64,000 nt of DNA, taken from NCBI GenBank assembly GCA_030762175.1, contig CM060842.1:44363501-44427500 (forward strand), given 5' to 3'. The notes beneath the pieces are model-generated. The model had not been told where the DNA came from and did no database searches. It saw only the letters and a list, made by a program, of their open reading frames with translations. The first letter of the stretch is position 1. Each line of letters opens with the position of its first letter. The stretch comes from Metallyticus violacea (taxonomy: Eukaryota > Arthropoda > Insecta > Mantodea > Metallyticidae). Positions 1-11,200 of the stretch are shown piece after piece. The translations under genes and the position numbers were made by a program.

Positions 1-1232
1 TACTGTTCTATTACTTCTCCAGGTAGGTTTATTGAGGTTAGCCATTTCTGTATGACCATTATCAGATTTTCTTTGGGGATGCTAGGAAACATAGAGACCA
101 AATCATATGAAACTAGTAGATCCCTATTTTCCAATTTCACAGGTCTAATTTTCTCTATTAGTTCTGATGAGTTCTTAATCTTTGGCTTTTGTATTTCGGC
201 AAAGTATTAAATTTTTTTAAAAGGCAATTGGCTAAATTGTATGTGGGTGAATTTATTGTATCTACAATAGGTCTCATTTTGTTGCCCGGTTTATGTATTT
301 TTGGTAGGCCATAGATTCTAGGGTTGTAGGGTTGCCTGGTATGATCTTTTTTTCTTCTTCACTCAGAATTGTTATTTCTATTAATAGTTTTTTTACTGCA
401 CTGATATATTTTTGTGTAGGATCTGTTTGCATTTTTTCATAATCTTGGCTGGCTAGTAAATTGTACATACTGTTTTCATAATCTGTCAGACTCATCATTA
501 CAATTTTGTTTCCTCTGTCAGCCCTATTGTAAATGACACCTTTTTCTTTTAAAGATCTGAGTATCCTGTGATATGTCATTTTTTGGTTATTTCTTTTTTT
601 ATTATTTGCTTTAGGACTTTTGCACATTAAGATCTTATGTTGCTTTTTTCTTCTTCCGGTTTGTTAAAAATCCCTATTTTGATGTCTGCTAAATATTCTT
701 CTGCATTTCTGGAGTAATCTATACAAGAATTTAATCCTACATTTAATAGTTGCAATTCTTTTTCCAAAAAGTTTTGGTTTGACCTGTTTATGACATTTTC
801 TATTTTGTTGTTTTGAATTTCTTTCCTAATTTTAATATTTTGCTGTTTCTCTTGAAGGTTGTCCAGTTTTTTATTTATAGTCTGTCATTTTTGTTTCACT
901 TGGGCGTTTCTAACCTCAAAAAATTTTTCTTTGAGATTTTCCCACAAGATTCTGCCTAATTGAGGTACCAGTTTTAAGTGTAACTCATAAGTTTTTAAGT
1001 CCAAATCGCTTATGGCTTGGTAATGATTTGTTTTTTCAACTTGCAACACTTTCCTTTCGGCAGCTATTTGTATTTTGCTGTAATTGTTTTGTTTTACTAT
1101 CCTCCTTATGAATGTAGGCATTAAATTTTCTTTTAGGCAAATGTTTATGAAATGTATATCTACGGATTTTAACTTTTTCTTAATTCTATATTTTAGAAAT
1201 TGTTTTATTTTGAGTTTTAGTTCACTAAGCTA
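1..1232 (-). mobile_element. Penelope-like retroelement, N-terminal and RT fragment (decayed)
   Basis: Read on the minus strand, the 1,232-1 segment encodes a Penelope-like RT in several frames. It starts with a FINICLKENLMPTFI-type N-terminus (about 1,130-1,170), then a Lys/Glu-rich linker. It continues with RADRGNKIVMMSLTDYE (about 480-520), [20 protein letters not shown] (about 250-330, one frame over) and LVSYDLVSMFPSIPKENL (about 60-120). IYGLPKIHK and LVSxDxVSxFxSIP are hallmarks of PLE reverse transcriptases. Stops and frameshifts separate the blocks, so this copy is inactive. It runs off the left edge, so the RT catalytic end and any GIY-YIG domain are not visible. It lies in Ask1 intron 7 in sense orientation. 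Confidence 0.85.
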
Positions 1233-1248
1233 ACAATTACAGCAAAAT

Positions 1249-2512
1249 TTGTTCGTTCTGTGTGTTATGGAGGGGGGGCTCCATGCATAAAATGAGCTGC
1301 TCCTTTATATTGCAATAAGCAAAAATCGAAGTTGAAATTCTGTAATAACGCAATGTAGTGCAGCTGGACATCCCTGTGGGAGAGCCGTACGGGGGGGGGT
1401 TTACTGCAATCAGCTGAACCTGCAAGGCAGAGTCTTTTGCTACATGTGTTTTGAAGCCTGTAGATATTGTTAAATGATTAAAAAAACTGCTATAATACGT
1501 TAAAACTTATTTAAAAAATGTGAAAGGTGTTGGAATTTGGTCCATGTTGCATCAGTGGTTTAGCAAAGGCCATCAATGTTACAGCTGTTTGTTGTTTGCA
1601 TGTTTCTTTATACTAGTTATGGATAAAAACATTAATTCTATCATCGAGGAGATAAGTGATTCAAATTCATACATATTAAAGGGAAACACCTCTTTTTATG
1701 AATTATTTATAGTAAATATAAACTTAAGGCAGGTTTTGTAATCTATTGGCCAGTAAAAGAAGGTGCCTAATTTCGGATGCTACTGGATTACCAATATCGA
1801 CAATTTGATATAACTATGTCTTTTTTCACAGATACCTGGCAAGAAAAGGAAAAAGCTGGTCATAAGAAAATATGAAGAACAGAGTAGCAGCTGTAAAACA
1901 TACTGTGAAAAAAGACATACCTATATATTCCAAAAAAATGTCCTATTTTCCAAGTGTCAATTCCTAAATCCAGTAGCATATGATATTAGGCACCTTCTTT
2001 TACTGACCAATGCATAAAAACTAGCTTACATTAATATTTACTATTAATTATTCGTTAAAAATAGACATTTCACTTATAATATGCATGAATTTAAATCTGT
2101 TGCCTCCTTAATGATAGAATTCATGCTTTTATCCATAAATAGTACAAGGAAACAGGTAAAAACAAGAAAAACTTGATAGCATGCTAACAACAACTCTAAC
2201 ATTTTAGTACACCACTGATACAGCATGCGAGGACCAATACAGCATGGACCAAATTCCAACACCTTTCGCATTTTTAAATAAGTTTTAAAGTATTATAGGA
2301 GTTTATTTTCAATCATTTAACAATCTCCATCTACAGGCTTCAAAACATACATAGCAAAAGACTCTGCCTTGAAGGCTGAGCTGATTGCAGTATCTCCCCC
2401 TTGCCCCCACAGGAATGTTCAGTCGCACTACATTGCGTGATATACAGAATTTGAACTTTGATTTTTGGATTTTGCAATACAAAGGAGCAGCTCATAACAC
2501 ACAGAACGAACC
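1249..2512. repeat. 1.26-kb palindromic (foldback) element
   Basis: The left arm, about 1,249-1,835, is the reverse complement of the right arm, about 1,905-2,512, with a loop of about 70 bp. Shared anchors include GTTCGTTCTGTGTGTTATG at the outer end, GCAATGTAGTGC, AAGGCAGAGTCTTTTGCTA, GGTGTTGGAATTTGGTCCAT, AGTAAAAGAAGGTGCCTAAT and GTCTTTTTTCACAG near the loop. The arms have diverged by substitutions and small indels (the left arm carries runs of G that the right arm lacks). No transposase is encoded. It could be a foldback element or two inverted copies of one MITE. Confidence 0.8.
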
Positions 2513-2770
2513 GTCAAAATCAGAGGAATGCCTCAGCATGAAAATCTTATACTTCCCTTGTTAGAACGTATCCAATATAGCCTTCATATAATGCAATGTG
2601 TTTACTGAACTGCAATAACATGTTCATGATAGGAGTTATAGTGATATGTAATACTACTTATAATTATAGATAGGAGGCAAGCAGAGGCTGCGAGGCCATA
2701 GCAAGCAGCAGTACACCACTGGGTCCTCGGTTTTCAGGATTCACCTGAGATTAAGTTTAGTTTGGTATAA

Positions 2771-2771
2771 G

Positions 2772-2817
<46 letters not shown>
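2771..2817. repeat. (TA)n microsatellite
   Basis: An alternating TA tract of about 42 bp, preceded by GTATG. Confidence 0.95.
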
Positions 2818-2820
<3 letters not shown>

Positions 2821-3235
2821 TGATTATGATTAATGTATTTGATTATTCATGTTTATTTATACATTATTTGAAAACATTGCCAATTGGAAAGAAGTCAAGA
2901 GAACTTGATGTTCACATATCTCATGCACTTAGCCTACAAGCAAGATTTCAATTTCAATTGCCACAGTTCTGTTCATTTAGTGCATTCCTTGTTATTGTAT
3001 AACCATAAGATTTTAATTTTAATGGCTATGATCATGCAATATAGTTTTGTTAATTTAGTGCCTTTCTTGCTTTTGGTACAATTGTAACATCAGCATACTA
3101 TGGTGGGTGTATTTCTACTGTTATTCTAGATAAGTTTAACACTCCCACTTGTGTTGCTTACCTATAAACAGTCTCTACCTTGTAACTAAAATTTTCTTCC
3201 AGGCTGTTGTGCTATGGTTGCTGGAGATAAGAATT

Positions 3236-3275
3236 CCAGACGTTTGTCTGCAACTAAGGCGAACATCTTCAGTGG
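3236..3275 (-). ncRNA. Hammerhead-like motif, family F4, left end of PLE (decayed)
   Basis: The minus strand reads CCA | CTGAAGA | T GTTCGC loop GCAGAC | AAAC GTC | TGG. Stem I is CCA/TGG, stem II is GTTCGC/GCAGAC with one mismatch and one wobble, and the expected GAAAC box has lost a base. ACGTC would give the palindromic stem III (ACGT) and cleavage site GUC. It is inferred to be a remnant. Confidence 0.5.
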
Positions 3276-4290
3276 CGTGAACAAAGTCTTCTTGAAGAAT
3301 GCATCACTGCATCTGAAGTGTTGGCTGTCAGAGTATATTTATGCTAACAGTGCTCTCTTTTAATAGAAGAAGGTGGACAACTGGCCTTTCTAGATGTACT
3401 GGCTAGCAGAAAAATCAATGGCACACTTGGACATACCATCTACTGTAAGATCGCCCATACTGAATGCTATTTACACAAGAACTCCAATCATCATCCAAGG
3501 CAGAAATGTGTCATGATTAAAACTCTCATAAATCATGCTTGACTCATTTATGAGCCTTGGCTACTGCCACAAGAACTGCATCACCTTGAACTAGTACTAC
3601 AGTACAATGGCTATTCAGGAAGTAAAAAGAGCTTCTAGCCCAGCAAAACCAAAACCTGCCAGTCAAAAATCAGACCAATCTCATGTAAAGGGCAAAGTTT
3701 TTCTACCTTATTTCAAAAATGTCACAGACCATATTGAACATTTACTGCAATGCCACAGGGTCAAGATGATCTTTAACACTATTAAGCAGCTAAGCAATCT
3801 ACTATACTCTGTCAAAGATTCTCGGGAGCCTTTGCTGTCGGACGGTGGAATTATCTGTGCAAAAGGAACTGTTGTCTAGGTCAAATAGTTAAGTCCACAG
3901 TAGCAGAACATGCCATCGAAGCAGAGAGGAGACATATCAAGTTTCGGACATCCTTTCATCTATTACACACTACCATGCAAGACTACAATGAGAAGCCACT
4001 GAAATTTACAAATATCCCAAAAATTTCATCAAGAAAGAAGAGGCTCTCAAACTAATAAGCAACTGGTATCCAGCAATTGAAAACAAGGCACAACATACAA
4101 CAAATGAAAACATAGCAAGTTTATCAAAAGAGAGCAGCAGCACAGGGGAGGCGAGGCTCCTCCCACCAGCCAACTGACCATCACCTGTCCTGGACCAACC
4201 AGCTGAGAGCACTGGCAGTATAAATATAGCGACTTTGACAGCCAATACTTCAGATGCAGTGATACCTTCTCCAAGGAAACTTCATCCACT

Positions 4291-4332
4291 CCAATGAAGA
4301 TGTTTGCCATAGTTGCAGATAAAACATCTGGA
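4291..4332 (+). ncRNA. Hammerhead-like motif, family F4, right end of PLE (decayed)
   Basis: Inverted counterpart of the motif at 3,236-3,275. It reads CCA, ATGAAGA (C3 lost), GTTTGC loop GCAGAT, AAAAC ATC, TGG. Stem I is retained while both core boxes are hit. Having the same motif at both PLE ends in opposite orientation supports an element-derived origin. Confidence 0.45.
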
Positions 4333-4819
4333 ATTCTCATCTCCATACCATGGTACTACAGTCAGGAAGAAAATTGTAGTTAGATCTATGATTCCAGCCC
4401 TGAAAGCCTACGTTCTCTCAATCTATGTCTTATTATAAATATACAGTATTTTGGGCAAAACCTAACATAAACAATATTTTTATGGGCAATGTGTGAGCAT
4501 GTGAATAACCAGCTAATGCAGGAGGTTGGACAAATCTAAAGATAATGATGTTTTGTTTATCTTAAGCCTCATTATGATGAACAGACAATAGAGAACATGT
4601 AATAAAAAATATCCTAAAGTATATAAATAAAAAAAATAAATAAATATACACAATAATTAATATTAACCTTGTTTGCATACCTGATATCCATCCTAATATG
4701 TAATTCCAATTTGACAGTTAAAGGTAATGCAGCAATTAAACAATCTAAGATGTAATTAAGATCATTATATGATTAAGTTGAGCCACAAACTCATATTTGT
4801 TCCACTTACTTATTTATAT

Positions 4820-4861
4820 GTAGTACATGTTTCACACACCCTTGTTCGCATCCTCAGCTAC
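4820..4861 (-). ncRNA. Hammerhead-like motif, family F2
   Basis: The minus strand reads GTAG | CTGAGGA | degenerate stem II | GAAAC ATGT A | CTAC. The CUGANGA and GAAAC boxes are intact, stem I (GTAG/CTAC) is four perfect pairs, and stem III is the palindrome ACATGT followed by A as the cleavage base. Stem II is weak, apparently decayed at CpG sites compared with the relative at 22.7 kb. An extra U precedes stem II. It is 93 bp from the Ask1 exon 7 donor. Confidence 0.5.
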
Positions 4862-4953
4862 CCATCAATTGCTGGATAATTAGTTATGTCATATTGTTTG
4901 TTCTAAGAGATGTATAAGACATCCAAATGAACAGACCTAATCCCTAAACTCAC

Positions 4954-5237
4954 CTATATGCTGGAGTTCTTCTGACCTGGAGAACTCATTGCCAGCGATG
5001 ACCAGCAATGTTGCCAAATTGATTCCTGCATACTCATTTGGCTGCACTTCAAAACCTTTGCGATACCAGTGTATGGCACTCATCAGACTATCCTTATCAC
5101 TATGTTGTGATTCCACAAATTTATCCTTATAGATACGACCACAAAGGCATAGCATGTCTGGTACATGGTTCTCCTTCTTTTCCAGTGCCTTTTCTATCAC
5201 CCGCAATGCTGTTTCTCTATCACCCTCCTTATTTCGT
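4954..5237 (-). CDS. Ask1: Ask1 exon 7: TPR region, last exon in window
   Basis: The acceptor is TTTGGTTTGGCAG|ACGAAAT and the donor is CATATAG|GTGAGT. The 284-nt exon encodes [58 protein letters not shown] and [12 protein letters not shown], all strongly conserved in ASK1. It ends in phase 1 inside the Gly of the ELQHIG block. The next exon, expected to continue with the RLNSLLG-type block, was not found in 1-4,953, so intron 7 is at least 4.95 kb. Confidence 0.97.
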
Positions 5238-8200
5238 CTGCCAAACCAAATATTAGCATTGTCATATTTTTCATATCCATAGAAACATTAGAACAGCCAA
5301 TTTGCTATAACCTAGTATGGTTAATTTAACTAATGAATCTTACCACACTGCTAGAAAAAACAAATTAATTACCTTTGTGCTGGAAAGGTGGCAAATGCAA
5401 TTATAAATCTATTAACTCCCACATAAAATTTCTGAAAAAACAAATTATGTGCCTCTATGTCAGACAGGATGGTAAATGTACATATAAATCTATTAACTCC
5501 TGCATGAAATTTCTGAAAAAACATATGTACCCTATTTTTATTCATGGTTTGTTCAATGAGTCTTTTAAACAGATAAGATCAGAAAATATGCAGATAATAA
5601 ATAGTTTCACCAGATTTGTGGTAAGCAAGGGAAATGATGAATTCTATGCTAGGAATTCTGGAGAATTGATATTGCACATATACCATACAATTATTTGCCA
5701 TCTTTATTTATTGCATGATTGGACTTTTAAGTGCCATAATAAGACTTTAGATGCAAATAATATACTATTTTTGGTAGATGGTAACAGCTTATTATCTGCA
5801 TTTGCCAGTGTCTTGAAATTCAACAACAAATGACAATTTGGGATGCACTATGTGTTTTTAAAATGCAGTTCTCAGCCTTAAATTTGTTTGAATTGTTATA
5901 ATATGGATAACTGTAAAATCATTACAGTACAGAAATTTTTAAATAAAGCTGGTCAAATAAGCTTTCACTCCCACTCATATCTCGCTACTGCAAGGATGGC
6001 ATGGCATATAGAAGTGGGGAAAGAGGTTTGCCATGGCAGCTAATGAGAGTGCATTTATCTCCAGAATTACTCATTCTCATAAGCATAAAGTCTGGTCACA
6101 AGTAAGAGGAGTGCCTATATTGATCGAGATACAATATTTTCCTGTTCATACTCTTTTGTCACTGCATCTAAGTTTCCTTCCTGTAGAGTTTTGGTAGCCT
6201 AGCCAGTGAGCAAAGGTATGAGTAAGCAATGTATTTGCTTCCACCTTTGATTAGGGGGTTTGGTTTCACTTCTAGGTACCATCTTAATGGAAAAACCCAC
6301 TAAGGTAGCTGTATAGGTTCTGGCTTAAGCAGGAACTTGCTGAGCTAGGAGAGATCTCTGTCAATAACAACAATGTAGGGTTTATGAAAAGAAGAAAACT
6401 ATTATGTTTTAGTTACTTGTATGCTTGCTGCAGGAGCTCTTGAGTCACCTCATTGCCGAGAGGCCACTCCCGAGATATGAGATTTTTGTTCCAGAATTTC
6501 CCTACAGGACTCTCATATGAGAACGACAGAAAATAACCCAGCGTTTGACTACCTTTAGTTTTAAACTTGTATTCATTATAATCTGCTTAGTAGTGAATAT
6601 GTTTTATCTTTAGATTAATTAATTGCCTTTTTACCTGCAATGGGTGCAAAAGTAGAGGTTAACTATTGTATAATTATAGGATTATTTTTAGTTACTGGAC
6701 CTCCCCAACAGATAACAGTATTTATAACATTATTTTAAAAAGAAATACTTAAAAACCCAATTTCCTCAATCATTTTTGGAGATAGTTCATAACTGGCCAC
6801 ATTACAGGTAGTCAAAAACTGCATTGTTATTGCCTGATAGAACTGTGCAATCAATTTTTTTTCCCAGAGGTTTTGCCTATTGTGCCACTCATTAGCTGAT
6901 TAGTGAGCCCAGCCAGATCTTGGTCATTAGCATCAGGGTGAAACAATGAAACATACCAACAATACACGCGCAGCAAATGAGTGGGGGCTTGGTCATAGGA
7001 AAAACACTGATTGCATGGTATGTAAATGTTAAGATACACAAGTAGGTTAGTTATAATCCAGAAAAGACAGCATTGAAAGATTAGGAAAATCAAGTTGGTT
7101 CAGTGAGCTATTCCCAAAAAAACTGCTGCTCCCAGGGCAATCCTGCAATACAAATTCAAACTAACCCATTTAAAGATAGTAGACTTGGCAAAGGGTGGTT
7201 TAAGGTGGAAATAAATGGGTGTACCATTAATATCCAGTGCAATAAATTAATGTTATATAAAATTTCACCTCTTTTAACACATCCTGAAATAGTTGCAAGA
7301 ACAGGCAGTGAGCTCAGGTTGTTTATAATAGCCTAATTAACTAACTCAACCAACCCTATCTCCCAGGAACATTATGATTGTGTCTGAATAAATTATGGCT
7401 GATAGGCATATAACCTTTGAAAAAATGGAATGTCAGACAGGCCTTGGCCACAAAACCCTGCACACCATTTAGGACAATTAGAATATGAAAAAGGTGTACG
7501 CACACTGGGTTCTATGGGATTTTGACATAGGCACAGATAAAAAAGGTTTAAAGCTGTTGTAGGCTACTGGAAATGCATAATGAAGATCCAGATTTTTTGG
7601 AGAAACTGGATACTGGTGATGAGTCATATACCAGAGAAGAAAGTCCAAACAATGTAATGGAAACAGAAACATCCAAGGCTCCATTTTCGGGCAAGTAGAT
7701 GATCAACTTTTGGGACTCTTTAGGCACACTGCTAATGGGCTGGCTTCCTCAAGGAATGAATTGTCACCAGCAAGAGTATTGCAAGACCCTTACATGGCTT
7801 ATATGCAGGATTCAACAATGGCAAAACCCGACAGGAGTGTTCTTCCAACATGACAATGAGCCCCTATATCACCAACACTACAACTGCAAAGTAGAATTTC
7901 TGGGGTTCATTGTTGTGCTGCATCTATCATATTCACCAAATCTTGTTCAGTCTGATATGCCTTATTCAAGTACATCAAATTTGGCAACAATAAAGAATTT
8001 CAGATAGCTGACCATGAATGATGGCATGCATTCCCAAACAAGTTTCATGACGTCATAATGAAGGTACCAAGAAGTTATAACAGTGCATCAATTTTTTGGG
8101 AAAATATTTAGAGATTCCATATGCATTGAATCATGTCACATAATAAATAAGGTACCAAAAAACTACTGAAAATCATTTCCAGATACCCCTTGTATCTCTT

Positions 8201-11200
8201 GTTCATTCACATAATATTTGGGATTGTCATACGTCTATGATGGTAATTAATCAGTCAGTTGAGTAAAGTTAATTAGATTATATTAACTCTAAAACAAAAT
8301 ATTTCCACAGAAGTATTAAGAGGAAAATTTATTTCATAACAATCATAAGTTCCTAGGTTTCAAAGAAAAATAATTGACATGGAATGGTGTGCAGAATCAT
8401 ATAATGTTTATTATAAAATCTTCAGATTCTATATTATAGATAGGTTTTGAAATAAAGTTTGCAATTTTTTCTTTCATCTACTTCCTATGCATCATAGACT
8501 TGCGGATTTTGCTGACTGATACAAATAACTTTTTAATAATTTACTGCCCTAGACACCAATAATAAGCCAAAAGAAACTGATAGTATCTACCTGTTAAGAG
8601 CAAATGCATAAAGGTGCCTGATCGCAGGAGTACTGATGTAGTTCTTCTTGTTTGGGATGGTTTTCAGGTCATCCACTAGTTGCACCATGGCATCATAGTC
8701 TTGTATCTCTCGGAAAGAGATGAGAACATTAAGGACCACTTCTCCGGAGAGTACATTCGGGTCATCCAGTCTCTTTCTCATGTTGTGCAGGGTTTTTGCT
8801 AGTTCATCCCCTGAGTAAGTTTCACGAGCCTTTCTCAAATCTGAGAGGAACTTCTCCTTCATGTGTGCCCTAAAGTCAAAATAATTAACATAATGTCACT
8901 CTAATTATGCTCATTTTGTGTAATTTTCAGCTTAATATTATATTGAGGCTCTGATCTGAGTAACAGTTTTAATAACATAATGCAGAAATAATGTCGTTTT
9001 TGTACCCTTACAGCAACCTTTATTCATTAACTTTTCAATAATCTTCAGAAACAATATGAACAATGTGTGGCACACAATGATACACATTATGTAATGCTTT
9101 TAACTAACATTTCAGTGTCGTTTGTTTTGCAGAATACTTTATAAAATTTAAATCTTACATAAAATAATCTGTAACATATCAAGGTTGCACAGAAAAATAG
9201 ATTCATAAACAAAATTTAGTTAATTCTGATCTTTTAAACAATAGTAACTTCATCACCAAATTCGTAAAATCTACAGAGCAACATCTTAATACCCATTAAT
9301 ATTCTGTAGTGGAACCATGCTGATGGTGAAGGCAACAGTCTTCAAAACATGTCCAAGTAGCAAAAAATTAGTGAAATTTGGTGATTACCTTATAAAAAAT
9401 TGCAAAATTATATTATTTCACTGTGAAAATTTACACTATTTAAAATTATAATATGTCCTTCATATTTTTTTAATAGTGTGTAATGCCCCTTTTTGCACTG
9501 TGGAATCACAGGCTGTAGACATTAATGATACATTAGATCAAATTAGGGTTTCCAATCCTTTTTTGTTAAAATACTGGAGATTTTAACCTACATAATGAAT
9601 GCTGTAAATGAATAACTTTCAACATTAATTCAATTTGGAATTGAACACAGTTAAACATGCATTAATAATCTCTTGAGCCAATTCTGTAGATTATTTAGAA
9701 CACTTTTTATGGTTTATGGTCGTTTAACAGCTGAGGGTGTGGACAATTGTTCCACGAAACATGTCCAGAATAAATCTCATGAAAGTGAAACTACATAGAG
9801 TGTTCTAAATATTTCAACTCGGAAGAGAATAATAACTGTTTTCCTAAAAACAATTTTATTAGATCAAACTAGTCCACTATATGGTCCCAAATGCTCAAGA
9901 TTATTTGAAATTACATTTATTTAAATCTTTGGCAGAAACCTGAAAATTTAAAATATTATTTACTTATTGCAGAAATTCTTTGCATATGCAGAAAAAATTA
10001 ACACTTATTATAACACTGCTTTCATTAGATCTGCACTAAAGTAGTTTGTCATCAGACTATTTATCATTCATTAATGAAAATATTTTTTTTTTGTGTGCAT
10101 TCAATGCTGTTATGTTTACAATGAAAATCAAGAATTTTATTAATATTCTGAATATTAATGTCTTTACCCCTTTCTTCTTTAAATATAGTTAACCACTTTT
10201 CAACAGTATTACTAAGCATACATTTTTGTAACTATCACCTATACTTCTACATTTTAAGTATCACAAGCAAATTTAGTGGCATTGTGAATTATGTGATTGG
10301 TACAATTTACTTTAAATATTTATTTCGTTATTATGACACAAAAACTTACAACACAATGCACATAATAATGGGACAAGAACCAGGAAATGCTAACTGGAAT
10401 CATAGGTACCAAGTGCAGTCATTTTCAATATTCATATGTATGCATACTAGCCATCCAGGATGTACTGCAAAATCATTTAAGAAGATACTGTTCATATGTA
10501 TATATTGGCATTAATTCCTGAAATAAGTGTGGTATGCACTCCCATATAAAATAAATGAAAACAAGAGTTTACAACCATAGATAAATTTTAGGAAGGAAGC
10601 ATTCCTAGCCAACTTTAGGGTACCTCTCCAGCATTTGTAATTGAAGAAGACTAACGAGGCGGTGGTTAAACCAGGTTTTCTATGCAATGGTCACCTCAGG
10701 CATTTTGTCAATGAGGTTAATAGTACCCATAGAAATTCAACATATTGGTCCCACTATCATTGCTTCCTCAAAAATTATCATTCCTGCTTATACACAAAAT
10801 TAACCCCGTTTAAGTAGTACTCTTTTCTTCCTCTATCATATCTCAAACAGCTGCTTTGTGTACTGATTACTACTGAATGAGAAGATTACAAGTTTTCCAT
10901 GCACATGCAAGTCGGTCTGTCAGTCAGTGTAGTTGCAATGTTGGCCAATTATAAGGCTGGGAACCACAAACTTTGAGGGGATGCATCATTAGTTTGAGCC
11001 AAATGGTTGTTAAAGGTGCATGCATCTAGTACTGTGCTATGAATAGAGGCCTAAATATTCTATTCTACAACAAGTATTAACTTACAATTTGTACATGCAT
11101 ACAAAATTGGAATGTGCTGTCAGGATAATATTTGAAGAAAATGCCCTGATATTTAAGTCATGCTGCAAATCATAAATTAGTTAACAAATTTCTGGAAATG

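Larger units (their letters stand above)
3205..4352 (+). mobile_element. Penelope-like element relic (RT C-terminus and endonuclease region) flanked by inverted terminal repeats
   Basis: In changing plus-strand frames the segment encodes GGQLAFLDVLASRKING and LGHTIY (about 3,370-3,440), a KGKVFLPYFKNVTDHIEHLL block (about 3,690-3,750), TVAEHAIEAERRHIKF (about 3,900-3,945) and KFIKKEEALKLISNWYPAIE (about 4,015-4,080). This is the order found in insect PLEs with a C-terminal GIY-YIG nuclease. Multiple frameshifts and stops make it a pseudogene. About 150 bp at the left end (3,215-3,365) reappears inverted at the right end (4,205-4,352), sharing GAGAATTCCAGA-type ends and CACTGCATCTGAAG. Each end carries a hammerhead-like motif. 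It lies in Ask1 intron 7, antisense to the gene. Confidence 0.82.

Noticed and set aside
4006..4346. Minus-strand ORFs of 79 and 99 codons
   Set aside because: They are antisense to the Penelope relic coding frames and overlap its inverted terminal repeat.
5375..5833. 152-codon open frame in Ask1 intron 6
   Set aside because: It is the longest simple ORF in the window, but it is low-complexity, has an internal sequence duplication and no recognisable domain, and lies within a spliced intron. It is probably a chance ORF.
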